IMG/VR virus record: IMGVR_UViG_3300031539_000070
Location: 1-46,454 of that record
From: a virus
DNA length: 46,454 nt
Direction: 5' to 3' (one strand)
The position numbers and the translations under genes were made by a program. The notes under the pieces were generated by a model. It did not search any database. It saw nothing but the letters and a program-made list of their open reading frames with translations, and was not told where the DNA came from. Positions 7,657 through 14,285 of the stretch are shown here, piece after piece; within the stretch, counting starts at the first letter, position 1; each line of letters begins with the position of its first letter.

Positions 7657-7961
7657 TGCCCAATCCCAAAACGCGTTTCCCGGTGTCGCCGGGCATCCCG
7701 ATACCCGCAGTGAACGAGGGCCGGCCTTATGGCAGCAAATACCCGTGGGACGAGCTGGTCGCAGGTGCCAGCTTCTTCGTGCCCGCGTCGGGTTTCAAAT
7801 CCCAACGCCATGCGCAGATCGGGATGAGCTCGCTTGTGTCTCGGCAGACGCGCGCCACCGGTGTGCGCTATGTCACCCGCAGATGTACCGAACCCGACCC
7901 GGCCACCGGCGCGCCCGTTGCCGGCGTCCGCGTGTGGCGCCGGGCAGAGGGGGCCGAATGA
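7656..7961 (+). CDS. small conserved-type phage protein
   Basis: 101 residues. It has a PWDEL...SFFVPA segment (about residues 30-45), a basic middle and a terminal GVRVWRR strand. Small phage proteins with this layout (PWxxLxxGDSFFVP, then residues ending in xxRVWR) are frequent in environmental phages, but I know no function. The ATG is coupled to the previous stop (TAATG) and preceded by GGAGGT. Confidence 0.6.
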   Translation: MPNPKTRFPVSPGIPIPAVNEGRPYGSKYPWDELVAGASFFVPASGFKSQRHAQIGMSSLVSRQTRATGVRYVTRRCTEPDPATGAPVAGVRVWRRAEGAE

Positions 7962-8140
7962 GAGCCATAGCCGAGAAGTTGCAGGAGTGCGCCCAAGCAT
8001 TCAGCGGCATGGCGGCCAGCGCCGCCAAGCTGGTAGCGGCCCTGCGCCAGCTACTTGGGCAACCCACCGCCCCAGATCGGGGGTCTTTTAAAACGCCGGA
8101 ACGGGGGTCTTTTAAAACAAAGGGGGCTGACCGTGGCTGA
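7958..8140 (+). CDS. small helical protein with duplicated RGSFKT tail
   Basis: 60 residues. The first 37 form an amphipathic Ala/Leu-rich helix; the tail carries two copies of the peptide RGSFKT eight residues apart, encoded by a 24-bp-period DNA repeat (8078-8118). The ATG overlaps the previous stop (ATGA), and the end overlaps the next coding sequence by eight bases. Not recognised. The tail may have been created by insertion of the DNA repeat rather than selected as protein. Confidence 0.5.
   Translation: MRAIAEKLQECAQAFSGMAASAAKLVAALRQLLGQPTAPDRGSFKTPERGSFKTKGADRG
8078..8118 (+). repeat. two 17-bp direct repeats CGGGGGTCTTTTAAAAC
   Basis: Exact copies at 8078-8094 and 8102-8118, period 24 bases, inside the coding end of the 7958-8140 gene. 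They share GGTC and TTTAAAA with the four control-region repeats at 6362-6455. Confidence 0.7.
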
Positions 8141-8429
8141 CCATACCGAGGAGGACCGGAGACTTGCGCGTGACTTGTATATTCTACACACTGCGCCCGA
8201 AGCGGATCCTATAGGTCCAATGGTAGAAGTCATCGCTGCTGCACGTGCGCCTGAGCGGGCGGCAACGCGGGAGATAACCCTTATCGTGACTGCCGAGAAT
8301 GCCTGACTGACTGCCGAGAACGCGCAACTTCAAACCAAGCTCGCAGTGTACCGAGGAGCAATCCTTCAATACGTTTCCAAGGAGTTCTTGGACGCGCTCG
8401 ACGGGAACAAGGGAGCTGCCCATGCCTGA
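8133..8429 (+). pseudogene. small coiled-coil gene interrupted by in-frame TGA
   Basis: From the GTG at 8133 the frame encodes 57 residues to a TGA at 8304-8306. The same frame then continues without another stop to 8429, and the added part looks like good protein (AENAQLQTKLAVYRGAILQY..., a helical heptad pattern). Around the stop, GACTGCCGAGAAYGC occurs twice in tandem (about 8289 and 8311), so a short imperfect duplication appears to have brought in the TGA. The reading beyond the stop ends eight bases inside the next gene (ATG 8422), the same overlap style as neighbouring genes, which supports an originally longer gene of about 98 codons. TGA ends many other genes here, so general recoding is unlikely. 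Function unknown. Confidence 0.6.
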
Positions 8430-8874
8430 CTTTGAGCGTACCATCGAGTTCAAACCCGCCTTTGACAAGCGCGATCCCAACCCAGCGAAGAACTACGGGG
8501 TTCATTGTGTGGAAATGCGCTGGCTGTTGAAAAGGCCAAAAGGGATCATCCAGTTTGTTTTATACACGGGATGGCATCTTCCCCATGTACAGGAGGAGTT
8601 GCAAGCCAAGTGCCATGAGCGCAAGTCCTGCCCGCTGAGTTCTCTGCCGGCGGATATAGGGTATCATTCTCCAGTTCCTGTGTACGAAGGGCAGGGGTTC
8701 GTAACCGAGAGCTGTCCTTATCTCGGCGGAGTTCCCTGCTACTACGATGGTTCCTCTCTCAATGCCGAGCCGATATTCGAGAAACTTGTCACGCTCGGAC
8801 ACGAGGCGGTATGGAAGGAAATGGAGAAGTGGTACTACAACACCTTTGGCGAGGAGGCGGACCCCCATGCCTGA
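8422..8874 (+). CDS. uncharacterised phage protein
   Basis: 150 residues, somewhat AT-richer than the neighbours. Several Cys/His (KCHERKSCPLS near residue 63, SCPYLGGVPCYYD near 98) could bind a metal, but no known zinc-finger spacing is clear. Not recognised. Starts eight bases inside the end of the interrupted gene and ends eight bases inside the next. Confidence 0.6.
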   Translation: MPDFERTIEFKPAFDKRDPNPAKNYGVHCVEMRWLLKRPKGIIQFVLYTGWHLPHVQEELQAKCHERKSCPLSSLPADIGYHSPVPVYEGQGFVTESCPYLGGVPCYYDGSSLNAEPIFEKLVTLGHEAVWKEMEKWYYNTFGEEADPHA

Positions 8875-9067
8875 CGCCTTCCACGTTCTCTGCCGTGCCG
8901 CCGACAAACGCTACTGGACCGGGTCGCGCTGGTCGCCCGACATCCACGAGGCGCGACTATTCCCATCCGCCGCCGCCGCGCTGCTCAGCCGCCGCGCACA
9001 TCCCACCCGTGTTACAACCGCGAGGGTAACTGATGACGGAAACGCTGCAGTCCCCGGGCGTGCGTGA
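8867..9067 (+). CDS. small uncharacterised protein
   Basis: 66 residues from the ATG at 8867, preceded by GAGGAGG. N-terminal FHVLCRAADKRYWTG and an Ala-rich centre suggest a small alpha/beta domain; the Y-W-T-G plus S-x-x-I-x-x-A layout is common in short phage proteins of unknown role. Overlaps the following gene by 35 bases. Confidence 0.5.
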   Translation: MPDAFHVLCRAADKRYWTGSRWSPDIHEARLFPSAAAALLSRRAHPTRVTTARVTDDGNAAVPGRA

Positions 9068-9230
9068 GTGGCTGGCGTGGATGGTAGCTAGCGGCCTAAT
9101 GCTACAGCTGGCCTTGGTCGCCGTCCTTGCCACATTACTGCTTATCGCGCTGCTTCCTTTCGCGCTCATGTCACCCCGCTGCAACCGCGCCACCCACTGG
9201 CTGTACCGCATAACCCGGAGGTGGCTGTGA
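9033..9230 (+). CDS. small single-span membrane protein
   Basis: 65 residues with one long hydrophobic segment (about residues 17-47, Leu/Ala/Val-rich) and a basic C-terminus (TRRW). Likely an inner-membrane peptide with its tail in the cytoplasm. The stop overlaps the methyltransferase start (GTGA). Not recognised. Confidence 0.5.
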   Translation: MTETLQSPGVREWLAWMVASGLMLQLALVAVLATLLLIALLPFALMSPRCNRATHWLYRITRRWL

Positions 9231-9892
9231 TAGATACGTTTCCGTTCGAACCCAATACCGTCCATTGCGCCGAGAGCGTGGAGCTTCTGGCGGAAATGCC
9301 AGCCGGTTGCGTGGACTTGGTGCTGACGGATATACCCTACAACGAAGTCAATCGCTCGTCACACGGGCTGCGGAAACTGGACAAGGGCACCGCCGACTCT
9401 GCCGTATTCGACCTACCAGGGGCCTTGTTTCAAATGCTCCGTGTCTGCTCCAGATCGCTGTACGTGTTCTGTTGTACCGAGCAAGTATCGGAAATACGCC
9501 GGGCGTTTGTGCGGGCCGGACTTTCCACCCGCCATTGCATTTGGGAAAAGACAAACCCGAGCCCGATGAACGGGCAACACCTATGGCTGTCCTCTATCGA
9601 AAACTGCGTGTATGCGAAAAGGCCACGCGCGGTATTTAACGAGCATTGCAAAAGCTCGGTGTGGCGGTTCCCCGTGGAGCGCAACCAGCTCCACCCGACG
9701 CAGAAATCCCTCAAGTTATTCGAGTACCTTGTCACAGTGTCATCCAACCCCGGGGACTTGGTGCTTGACCCGTTCTGCGGTTCCGGCACTTCCGCAGTAG
9801 CCGCAGAACGACTCGGGCGCCGTTATATCGCTATGGATATAGACCAAGACTATTGCCGATTAACCTTGTCCAGACTCAGGGGCGCACTATGA
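9227..9892 (+). CDS. beta-class DNA amino-methyltransferase
   Basis: 221 residues starting at the GTG at 9227, which overlaps the previous stop and sits five bases after GGAGG; a GTG at 9221 falls inside that ribosome site. The catalytic motif TDIPYN (34-39, DPPY-like) comes before the SAM-binding motif LDPFCGSGT (180-188), the order of the beta group of N4-cytosine/N6-adenine methyltransferases. The QLHPTQKSLKL segment before motif I is typical of the family. No restriction partner is adjacent, so it is probably an orphan enzyme for masking phage DNA from host restriction or for regulation. The recognition sequence cannot be read from sequence. Confidence 0.85.
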   Translation: MIDTFPFEPNTVHCAESVELLAEMPAGCVDLVLTDIPYNEVNRSSHGLRKLDKGTADSAVFDLPGALFQMLRVCSRSLYVFCCTEQVSEIRRAFVRAGLSTRHCIWEKTNPSPMNGQHLWLSSIENCVYAKRPRAVFNEHCKSSVWRFPVERNQLHPTQKSLKLFEYLVTVSSNPGDLVLDPFCGSGTSAVAAERLGRRYIAMDIDQDYCRLTLSRLRGAL

Positions 9893-10881
9893 CGGGCGCA
9901 ACCGGCGACTATGACGGCCGTGACGGTGTCCAAAGCGTGCGCGAGCTTATGCGCGAGGATCTGCCCCCCATGCGCTGGTTCCTGCCGGGGATTATACCGT
10001 TACGCGGAGTCACGCTATTCTTCGCCAGCGAAAAGAGCGGGAAAAGCGCGTTGGTGTTAAGCGCTATAATCTCCGCGGCCCATGGCGACCGCGTCCTGGG
10101 GCATTGGCAACCGGATGGCGAAATAGGGACGCTATATCTCGATCTTGAAACCCCCAAGGCAGCCGCTACGGACCGCGTAGGCGTCCTATGCGCCGGCCGC
10201 GCCTTCCCACACCGCCTTGACATCGTTTGTGCCGACAGCGCGCTTGCAGGGGGCGTCTTGGGCTGGCCACGCATGCACGACGGAGGGCTGGAGAAGCTGG
10301 ACCGGTATTTGGCACACCATCGCACGGATTTGGTCGTGGTTGATACCTGGGGTCTTTTCAAATCGTCCCGGCACGTTGGGGCGCAATACAGCTACGACCG
10401 CGATGTGGCGGAGGTACAAGAGCTTAAAGTCCTAGCTGCCCGCCACAACGCCGGGGTGTTCTTGATCCACCATGAGAAAAAGGGCAGGGGTGACGATTGG
10501 GTCCAGCGGGCGTCCGGCACCACGGGGCTGACTGGCAGCTGCGATACGCTCGTGAATTTGGAACGCATCCGCGGCGGCGTTACAGCGTTGCTGCGGGTAA
10601 CGGGCCGCTACGTGCGCACCAGCCGGCACCGCTTGGCGTTTAACGACACCACACTGGCGTTCACCTACCTGCACGACGCGGACACCAGCGCGATGAGCGA
10701 AGCGCGGGTGGAGATTGTGGCGTTGTTGCATATGCTCGAGGAGCCGATGAGTCCCAGCGAACTAGCTATTACGCTGAACAAGCGACCCGGGACTGTCCGC
10801 ATGCTACTCGCCAATATGCTTAAGGCAGGCGAGGTCCTGGTCACGGACGACCGCCGTTATACCGTACCGTTGGAGGAATAA
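9889..10881 (+). CDS. RepA/RecA-fold replicative helicase-like ATPase
   Basis: 330 residues from the ATG at 9889 (ATGA overlap). Walker A is ASEKSGKSAL (46-55), preceded by the GIIPLRGVTLFF strand typical of AAA_25/RepA-like hexameric ATPases. Walker B is DLVVVDTWG (147-155), and HHEKKGRGDD (194-203) is followed by a Ser/Thr-rich segment before the DNA-contact region. The C-terminal 55 residues (from about 275) form a winged-helix-like module (PSELAITLNKRPGTVRMLLA). It probably opens or loads at the phage origin. The AT-rich repeat region immediately downstream (10924-11031) would be a natural target. Confidence 0.8.
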   Translation: MTGATGDYDGRDGVQSVRELMREDLPPMRWFLPGIIPLRGVTLFFASEKSGKSALVLSAIISAAHGDRVLGHWQPDGEIGTLYLDLETPKAAATDRVGVLCAGRAFPHRLDIVCADSALAGGVLGWPRMHDGGLEKLDRYLAHHRTDLVVVDTWGLFKSSRHVGAQYSYDRDVAEVQELKVLAARHNAGVFLIHHEKKGRGDDWVQRASGTTGLTGSCDTLVNLERIRGGVTALLRVTGRYVRTSRHRLAFNDTTLAFTYLHDADTSAMSEARVEIVALLHMLEEPMSPSELAITLNKRPGTVRMLLANMLKAGEVLVTDDRRYTVPLEE

Positions 10882-10923
10882 GCGTGAAGCGGGTAAGTAA
10901 TTCTTTTCATTATGTAGAAGTCT

Positions 10924-11031
10924 ATACGATGACGTTAATATATAAGTATATAAGGCGTATAGCGTTAGGGTGCGTCATTGGTAGCGTCATTCGTCATTAT
11001 GCCGTCAATGACGCTGACGCATACGATGACG
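10924..11031. other. candidate replication origin: iterons, inverted repeat and AT-rich stretch
   Basis: Two exact ATACGATGACG copies (10924-10934 and 11021-11031) flank the region. CGTCATT occurs at 10973, 10985 and 10992, and a perfect nine-base inverted repeat AGCGTCATT...AATGACGCT spans 10983-11015 around a 15-base centre. An AT-rich stretch (10934-10962, TTAATATATAAGTATATAAGG-like) sits between. The region follows the RepA-like helicase gene directly. An ORF reading (GTG 10884 to 11069) covers it and has GGAGG upstream, but its composition follows the repeats, so I do not call it as a gene. Confidence 0.5.
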
Positions 11032-11135
11032 GTTGTAAGTCGTTAGGGGCCAACAAGTGCAGTGCGTAATGGCTGTGTGTGGTATATCCCCGTGCGCGTA
11101 GCGCGTGCGCGAGAGGCAGCGGAAAGGAAGCGGCG

Positions 11136-11258
11136 ATGTACGAGTGCGTTTGCGGCTGGGCGGGACAAGCGCCCGAGTTCAGTGACGGGGACGAGCCGGT
11201 GTGCCCGGTGTGCGGTGGGCCGTTGTGGTGGAAGCAGACCAGCCCCGCGCCGGAATGA
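11136..11258 (+). CDS. 40-residue zinc-ribbon peptide
   Basis: A very short gene starting at the ATG at 11136 after GGAAAGGAAG. It contains YECVCGW near residue 4 and PVCPVCGGPLWW near residue 23, so four Cys in CxC...CxxC form, a minimal rubredoxin/zinc-ribbon-like fold. The coding sense is supported by the paired Cys and the typical GGPLWW end of zinc-ribbon proteins. Third small zinc-ribbon-type product in this window. Confidence 0.55.
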   Translation: MYECVCGWAGQAPEFSDGDEPVCPVCGGPLWWKQTSPAPE

Positions 11259-11284
11259 ATTTCTCTCACACCTGTATTTTAACC

Positions 11285-11313
11285 TTGACATGGGGGTGTG
11301 GGGGCCTTAACTT
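11285..11313 (+). promoter_or_regulatory. sigma70-type promoter before replication genes
   Basis: TTGACA (11285-11290), a 17-base spacer (G-rich) and TAACTT (11308-11313). The expected start is near 11320, leaving a 40-base leader with AAGGAGGTGA before the ATG at 11360. Confidence 0.65.
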
Positions 11314-11359
11314 ATCCGAGTCGCAACTATCACAATGCAACAGAAGGAGGTGAGCAAAG

Positions 11360-11557
11360 ATGCCGGCGCTACCCAAAGGCGAACCCCGGGTGAATGAGAG
11401 CGTCTACGTCCCGGAGTCTATTTCGCTCCGGGTGCGGAAGCTGGTAAGCACCAGCGTACGTTTCAGCAGCATTTCGCAGTTCTACAGCGTAGCGGCTGAG
11501 GAACTACTGAGGGAAGTCAGACAGGAGGACAGACGCAATGCCAAACGTATCGCTTAA
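11360..11557 (+). CDS. small DNA-binding-like protein (ribbon-helix-helix type)
   Basis: 65 residues, ATG preceded by AAGGAGGTGAGCAAAG. A short beta-like start (ESVYVPESI) is followed by two helices (LRVRKLVSTS; ISQFYSVAAEELLREVR), the layout of Arc/MetJ-type proteins that bind DNA as dimers. No decisive motif, so the family is tentative. First gene after the promoter at 11285; it could autoregulate or act as a small replication accessory. Confidence 0.5.
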   Translation: MPALPKGEPRVNESVYVPESISLRVRKLVSTSVRFSSISQFYSVAAEELLREVRQEDRRNAKRIA

Positions 11558-12296
11558 ACCGAGTACTTTCTCGGAGACTCTGTTCTGGGACGACGCGGAA
11601 ATTGAGTTCGTCGCCCTGCGCTTCGGCGTGTACGAGTTTGTAAATGCTGCGGGCGAGGACAAGGGCCACCAAGCGGGACTCATCCTCGAGCACAAAGTCA
11701 AGGGCGCTGACGAGACGCGGAAAGACTTCTACAGCTATGGCGACCGTGACGGGGATTTCTTCCGCCCCAGCGCGGACGGCAAGTCGCTGGAGTGCTTGGG
11801 CAATCGCACCGCGCTGAACAAGGGCAGCAACGCCGCGGTGTTCCTCAGCTCACTGGTAGAGGCGGGGTTCGATGAGGCCCTGCTGTCCGACAACATCAGC
11901 GTGGTGGATGGGTGCGTTATTATCGGGCGCACCATCAACGCGGGCACCAACGACAAGGGCAAACCCCGGCTGGTCCGCGGCGTCGCGTCGATCGTGGAAA
12001 TGCCCACCGGCGCCACCAAGGTCACGCGTGGTCGTGGCAAGGCCAAGGGTGCCGCGGCAACCACTGCCGCAGCTACCGAAGCTCTGGACGACCGCGCCGG
12101 CGAGCTTATCATCGGCATCTTGGTCGATATGGACAAGGGCGAGTTGCCCAAGACGAAGCTGTTGGCGGCGCTTGCCAAGGCCATCGACAAGGAGGACAAG
12201 GATAAGCGGTCGCTGATCCAGGTCTGCACGAACGACGAGTTCCTGAGTGGTTCGGAGAGCTGGACCTACGCGAACGGTATGCTGACGCTCGTGTAA
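11538..12296 (+). CDS. putative phage single-stranded DNA-binding protein
   Basis: 252 residues. The N-terminal part (1-155) resembles phage proteins of the SSB-like recombination/replication type: VSLKPSTFSETLFWDDAEI, a YSYGDRDGDFFRPSADGKSL segment, and ALNKGSNAAVFLSSLVEAGF. A flexible Lys/Ala/Thr-rich linker (about 160-180) and a helical C-terminal domain follow. It overlaps the upstream gene by 20 bases and leads a cluster of nuclease and recombinase genes. Function is inferred from similarity pattern and context; binding residues are not identifiable by eye. Confidence 0.6.
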   Translation: MPNVSLKPSTFSETLFWDDAEIEFVALRFGVYEFVNAAGEDKGHQAGLILEHKVKGADETRKDFYSYGDRDGDFFRPSADGKSLECLGNRTALNKGSNAAVFLSSLVEAGFDEALLSDNISVVDGCVIIGRTINAGTNDKGKPRLVRGVASIVEMPTGATKVTRGRGKAKGAAATTAAATEALDDRAGELIIGILVDMDKGELPKTKLLAALAKAIDKEDKDKRSLIQVCTNDEFLSGSESWTYANGMLTLV

Positions 12297-12378
12297 TTAA
12301 CGCGTTAGCCGCTTGACATGAACGGGCGGCGGGTCGAGGGAGCGGACCGAGACACCCGCACGGGGTAGAAAGGTCACA

Positions 12379-12720
12379 ATGCCCTCCACCCCATCCCCAT
12401 CTCCCCCGTCGCCCGTTTTAAAAACTGGAGGTCCAGCTTTGGCCACGGAAATTCGCAATAAGCTCACAACGGGGCGAGTAGTAGAGCCCAAATACCCATA
12501 CATACGGTTGGTCATGAGCGTGGCCGCCCAGCGCGATCCGGACGTTCTGTTCACGGACCTGATCGACCACATTAACGGGCATCGGCGCGTTCCGGATGCG
12601 TTGGTCAAGCGGCTACTGACGGATTACCGGCGGGTGTATAACCGGGCGTCCTGGGACGTAGTGCATGACTGGCTGGCAGCTTACTTCCGGCTCCAGCGCG
12701 CGAAAGGTAGGGGGGTATGA
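12379..12720 (+). CDS. uncharacterised protein with basic helical domain
   Basis: 113 residues from the ATG at 12379, which has only AGAAAGG upstream. An in-frame TTG at 12439 follows a better GGAGGT and would remove the Pro/Ser-rich first 20 residues, giving 93 residues; this may be the true start. The remaining protein is helical and basic (LVKRLLTDYRRVYNRASWDVVHDW). Not recognised. Ends in an ATGA overlap with a tiny membrane gene. Confidence 0.5.
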   Translation: MPSTPSPSPPSPVLKTGGPALATEIRNKLTTGRVVEPKYPYIRLVMSVAAQRDPDVLFTDLIDHINGHRRVPDALVKRLLTDYRRVYNRASWDVVHDWLAAYFRLQRAKGRGV

Positions 12721-12839
12721 CCGCGTTATTGTGGTTCGCTGGCGGGGTGCTCATCGTCATACTCATGTCGGGTATAGCTGAATCGTGGGTGGAGAGGTTG
12801 TTGGATACTTGGGATCATTTTCGGGGTAGAAGGGAGTAA
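12717..12839 (+). CDS. 40-residue membrane peptide
   Basis: Starts at the ATG overlapping the previous stop (ATGA). One hydrophobic segment (about residues 3-19) followed by an amphipathic basic tail. Too short for family assignment, but start coupling and clean frame support it as real. Confidence 0.45.
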   Translation: MTALLWFAGGVLIVILMSGIAESWVERLLDTWDHFRGRRE

Positions 12840-12841
12840 CA

Positions 12842-13027
12842 ATGAACGGGCTCTTCTGGTTTACTTGCGCAACAACGCTGGGATCCGCCGTGGTAGCGCT
12901 ATTCATGGCGTTCGCGGCGTGGGATTTCAGCCGGGATATGGATTGCCCCGGCGAAATGGTGGTAAGCGCAGTGTTGGCGGTGTGCTTCGGCGCGCTGACG
13001 GTTTGGGGGATTGCGCTACTATGGTAA
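12842..13027 (+). CDS. small two-span membrane protein
   Basis: 61 residues with two hydrophobic segments (about 4-26 and 40-60) joined by a polar loop containing DMDCPGEM. Preceded by AAGGGAGTAACA. One of three consecutive tiny membrane proteins (12717-13140); such groups in early phage regions may alter the host membrane or exclude other phages, but this is context only. Confidence 0.5.
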   Translation: MNGLFWFTCATTLGSAVVALFMAFAAWDFSRDMDCPGEMVVSAVLAVCFGALTVWGIALLW

Positions 13028-13041
13028 GGAGGTGAAGAGCG

Positions 13042-13140
13042 ATGGCACCGGATGGACCTTTGAGTATCACCCTTTTGCTGGCTTTCATCATACTGGCTTT
13101 GTGGATTTTGGGGATCTGGATGACAGGGGTTCCGCTGTGA
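13042..13140 (+). CDS. 32-residue membrane peptide
   Basis: ATG preceded by AAGGAGGTG at ideal distance. A single hydrophobic helix (about residues 8-27) makes up most of the peptide. Its stop overlaps the nuclease start (GTGA), so translation is probably coupled. Confidence 0.5.
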   Translation: MAPDGPLSITLLLAFIILALWILGIWMTGVPL

Positions 13141-13700
13141 TAATCCGCGAACGCCTAGCCGAGCTTACCGCGTATAGCGGGGACGCACATAGCCCCGGAG
13201 TCCATGTGAGCGCCATAATCAGTGACTTCCTGGACACCCTGCACGGGAAGCGTTATGCTGACAGCGACGAAACCGCGCGCCAGGGCCAGTTCGAAAAGGG
13301 CTTTGTTTGGGAGCGATTGCTATCTGCCGCATTTGCCAAACGTGTCGACCACCCGGGCGAAATAGAGCTGGATGGCATACTCGGATCGCCGGATGCGCTC
13401 GAGGTGAACGAGGACGGTGATCTGGTTGTGGACGAATACAAGGCAACGCTGATGAGTGCCGCGGTCCTGCCCGAAGCGTGGGCGGATAAGCGCCGCGAGT
13501 GGCTGATGCAGACGCAGAGCTACTGCCACATGCTGGGCCTCGACACAGCGCGGTTCCATATCTTACACCTTTGCGGCGATTACCGCGAAAACCGTGCGCC
13601 AATATACCGAGTGTGGGAGTTAACTTACAGCGCGTTGGAGCTGGCCGAGAACTGGCGCACAATCGTCAACCACGCGCGTCACCGCGGGCTGATAACGTAA
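13137..13700 (+). CDS. Cas4/RecB-like PD-(D/E)XK nuclease
   Basis: 187 residues starting at the GTG at 13137, which overlaps the preceding TGA; the longer frame to 13011 would run over the upstream peptide gene. Active-site elements are in family order: GSPDA (83-87), VVDEYKA (97-103, the D/E-x-K core) and QTQSY (125-129, the QxxxY motif of RecB/Cas4/lambda-exonuclease-like enzymes). There is no Cys tetrad, so unlike Cas4 it should lack a Fe-S cluster. It sits with an SSB-like protein and a Sak4-like ATPase, suggesting exonuclease function in phage recombination or replication. Confidence 0.75.
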   Translation: MIIRERLAELTAYSGDAHSPGVHVSAIISDFLDTLHGKRYADSDETARQGQFEKGFVWERLLSAAFAKRVDHPGEIELDGILGSPDALEVNEDGDLVVDEYKATLMSAAVLPEAWADKRREWLMQTQSYCHMLGLDTARFHILHLCGDYRENRAPIYRVWELTYSALELAENWRTIVNHARHRGLIT

Positions 13701-13716
13701 CAAGGAGGTAGTGGTC

Positions 13717-14103
13717 ATGGAGTTCGACAAGGTTACATCCGAGGTAGTGGGTAGACTGGAACGGTATGCCGAGATACTTGCGATACAGTTTAGGGAGAAG
13801 GCACCGACGGCTTACGCCATAGTTAGGCACCGTGTGCTGGCAGAAGCGATCATACAAGTGTCTCTGGTGCTGTTATTTACGGCTTTTTCATTTTCTCTGC
13901 TTGGAACTGGAATCTACATGTTAGTGCAACGCATTGCTATGGCAACCGAACTCGCTATCGCGCTCATTATTATTGGTGGGGTGTTTTCGGCGTCATGTGT
14001 GGCCATTTGGGCAAGTGCCGCCCTCCCCATAGCGGATATATTCTCGCCCGACTACGCGGCAGCGACTCGCATTCTCAAGTTGGCCCGGGGAGGAAGCTCA
14101 TGA
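13717..14103 (+). CDS. two-span membrane protein
   Basis: 128 residues from the ATG at 13717, after AAGGAGGT; a GTG at 13711 falls too close to that site. Two long hydrophobic segments (about residues 46-70 and 77-101) separate a soluble N-terminal helix (1-40) from a short tail. Somewhat AT-rich. Not recognised. Confidence 0.55.
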   Translation: MEFDKVTSEVVGRLERYAEILAIQFREKAPTAYAIVRHRVLAEAIIQVSLVLLFTAFSFSLLGTGIYMLVQRIAMATELAIALIIIGGVFSASCVAIWASAALPIADIFSPDYAAATRILKLARGGSS

Positions 14104-14285
14104 ACGGGTTTCGAACAGTCATTATCGAACTTGGCGGCAACGAGGAAGAAACGTATCGGGGTGTGCTGGCCGACAGCATCCAGCGCAACGGACCCCGGGA
14201 AATCAATTTTCGCACCCGCAGTGGCGCCGTGCTGACTATCCGCGCCCCGTATAGGGTGGAGCGGGAAAAGGGAGGTGGAAGCTGA
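14100..14285 (+). CDS. small uncharacterised protein
   Basis: 61 residues; the ATG overlaps the previous stop (ATGA) after GGGGAGG. It is a small beta-type sequence (FRTVIIELGG..., ETYRGVLADSIQ, INFRTRSGAVLTI). Its last base is shared with the ATG of the Sak4-like gene. Not recognised. Confidence 0.5.
   Translation: MNGFRTVIIELGGNEEETYRGVLADSIQRNGPREINFRTRSGAVLTIRAPYRVEREKGGGS

Noticed and set aside
8304-8306. Genome-wide recoding of TGA
   Set aside because: TGA ends many well-defined genes, including those with ATGA and GTGA overlaps, so it is a normal stop.
10884-11069. 61-codon GTG ORF after the helicase gene
   Set aside because: A GGAGG precedes it, but the sequence is dominated by CGTCATT/GATGACG repeats and AT-rich DNA; I prefer an origin or operator region.
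12313-12341. Promoter at the TTGACA at 12313
   Set aside because: No acceptable -10 box 16-19 bases downstream; that stretch is GC-rich.
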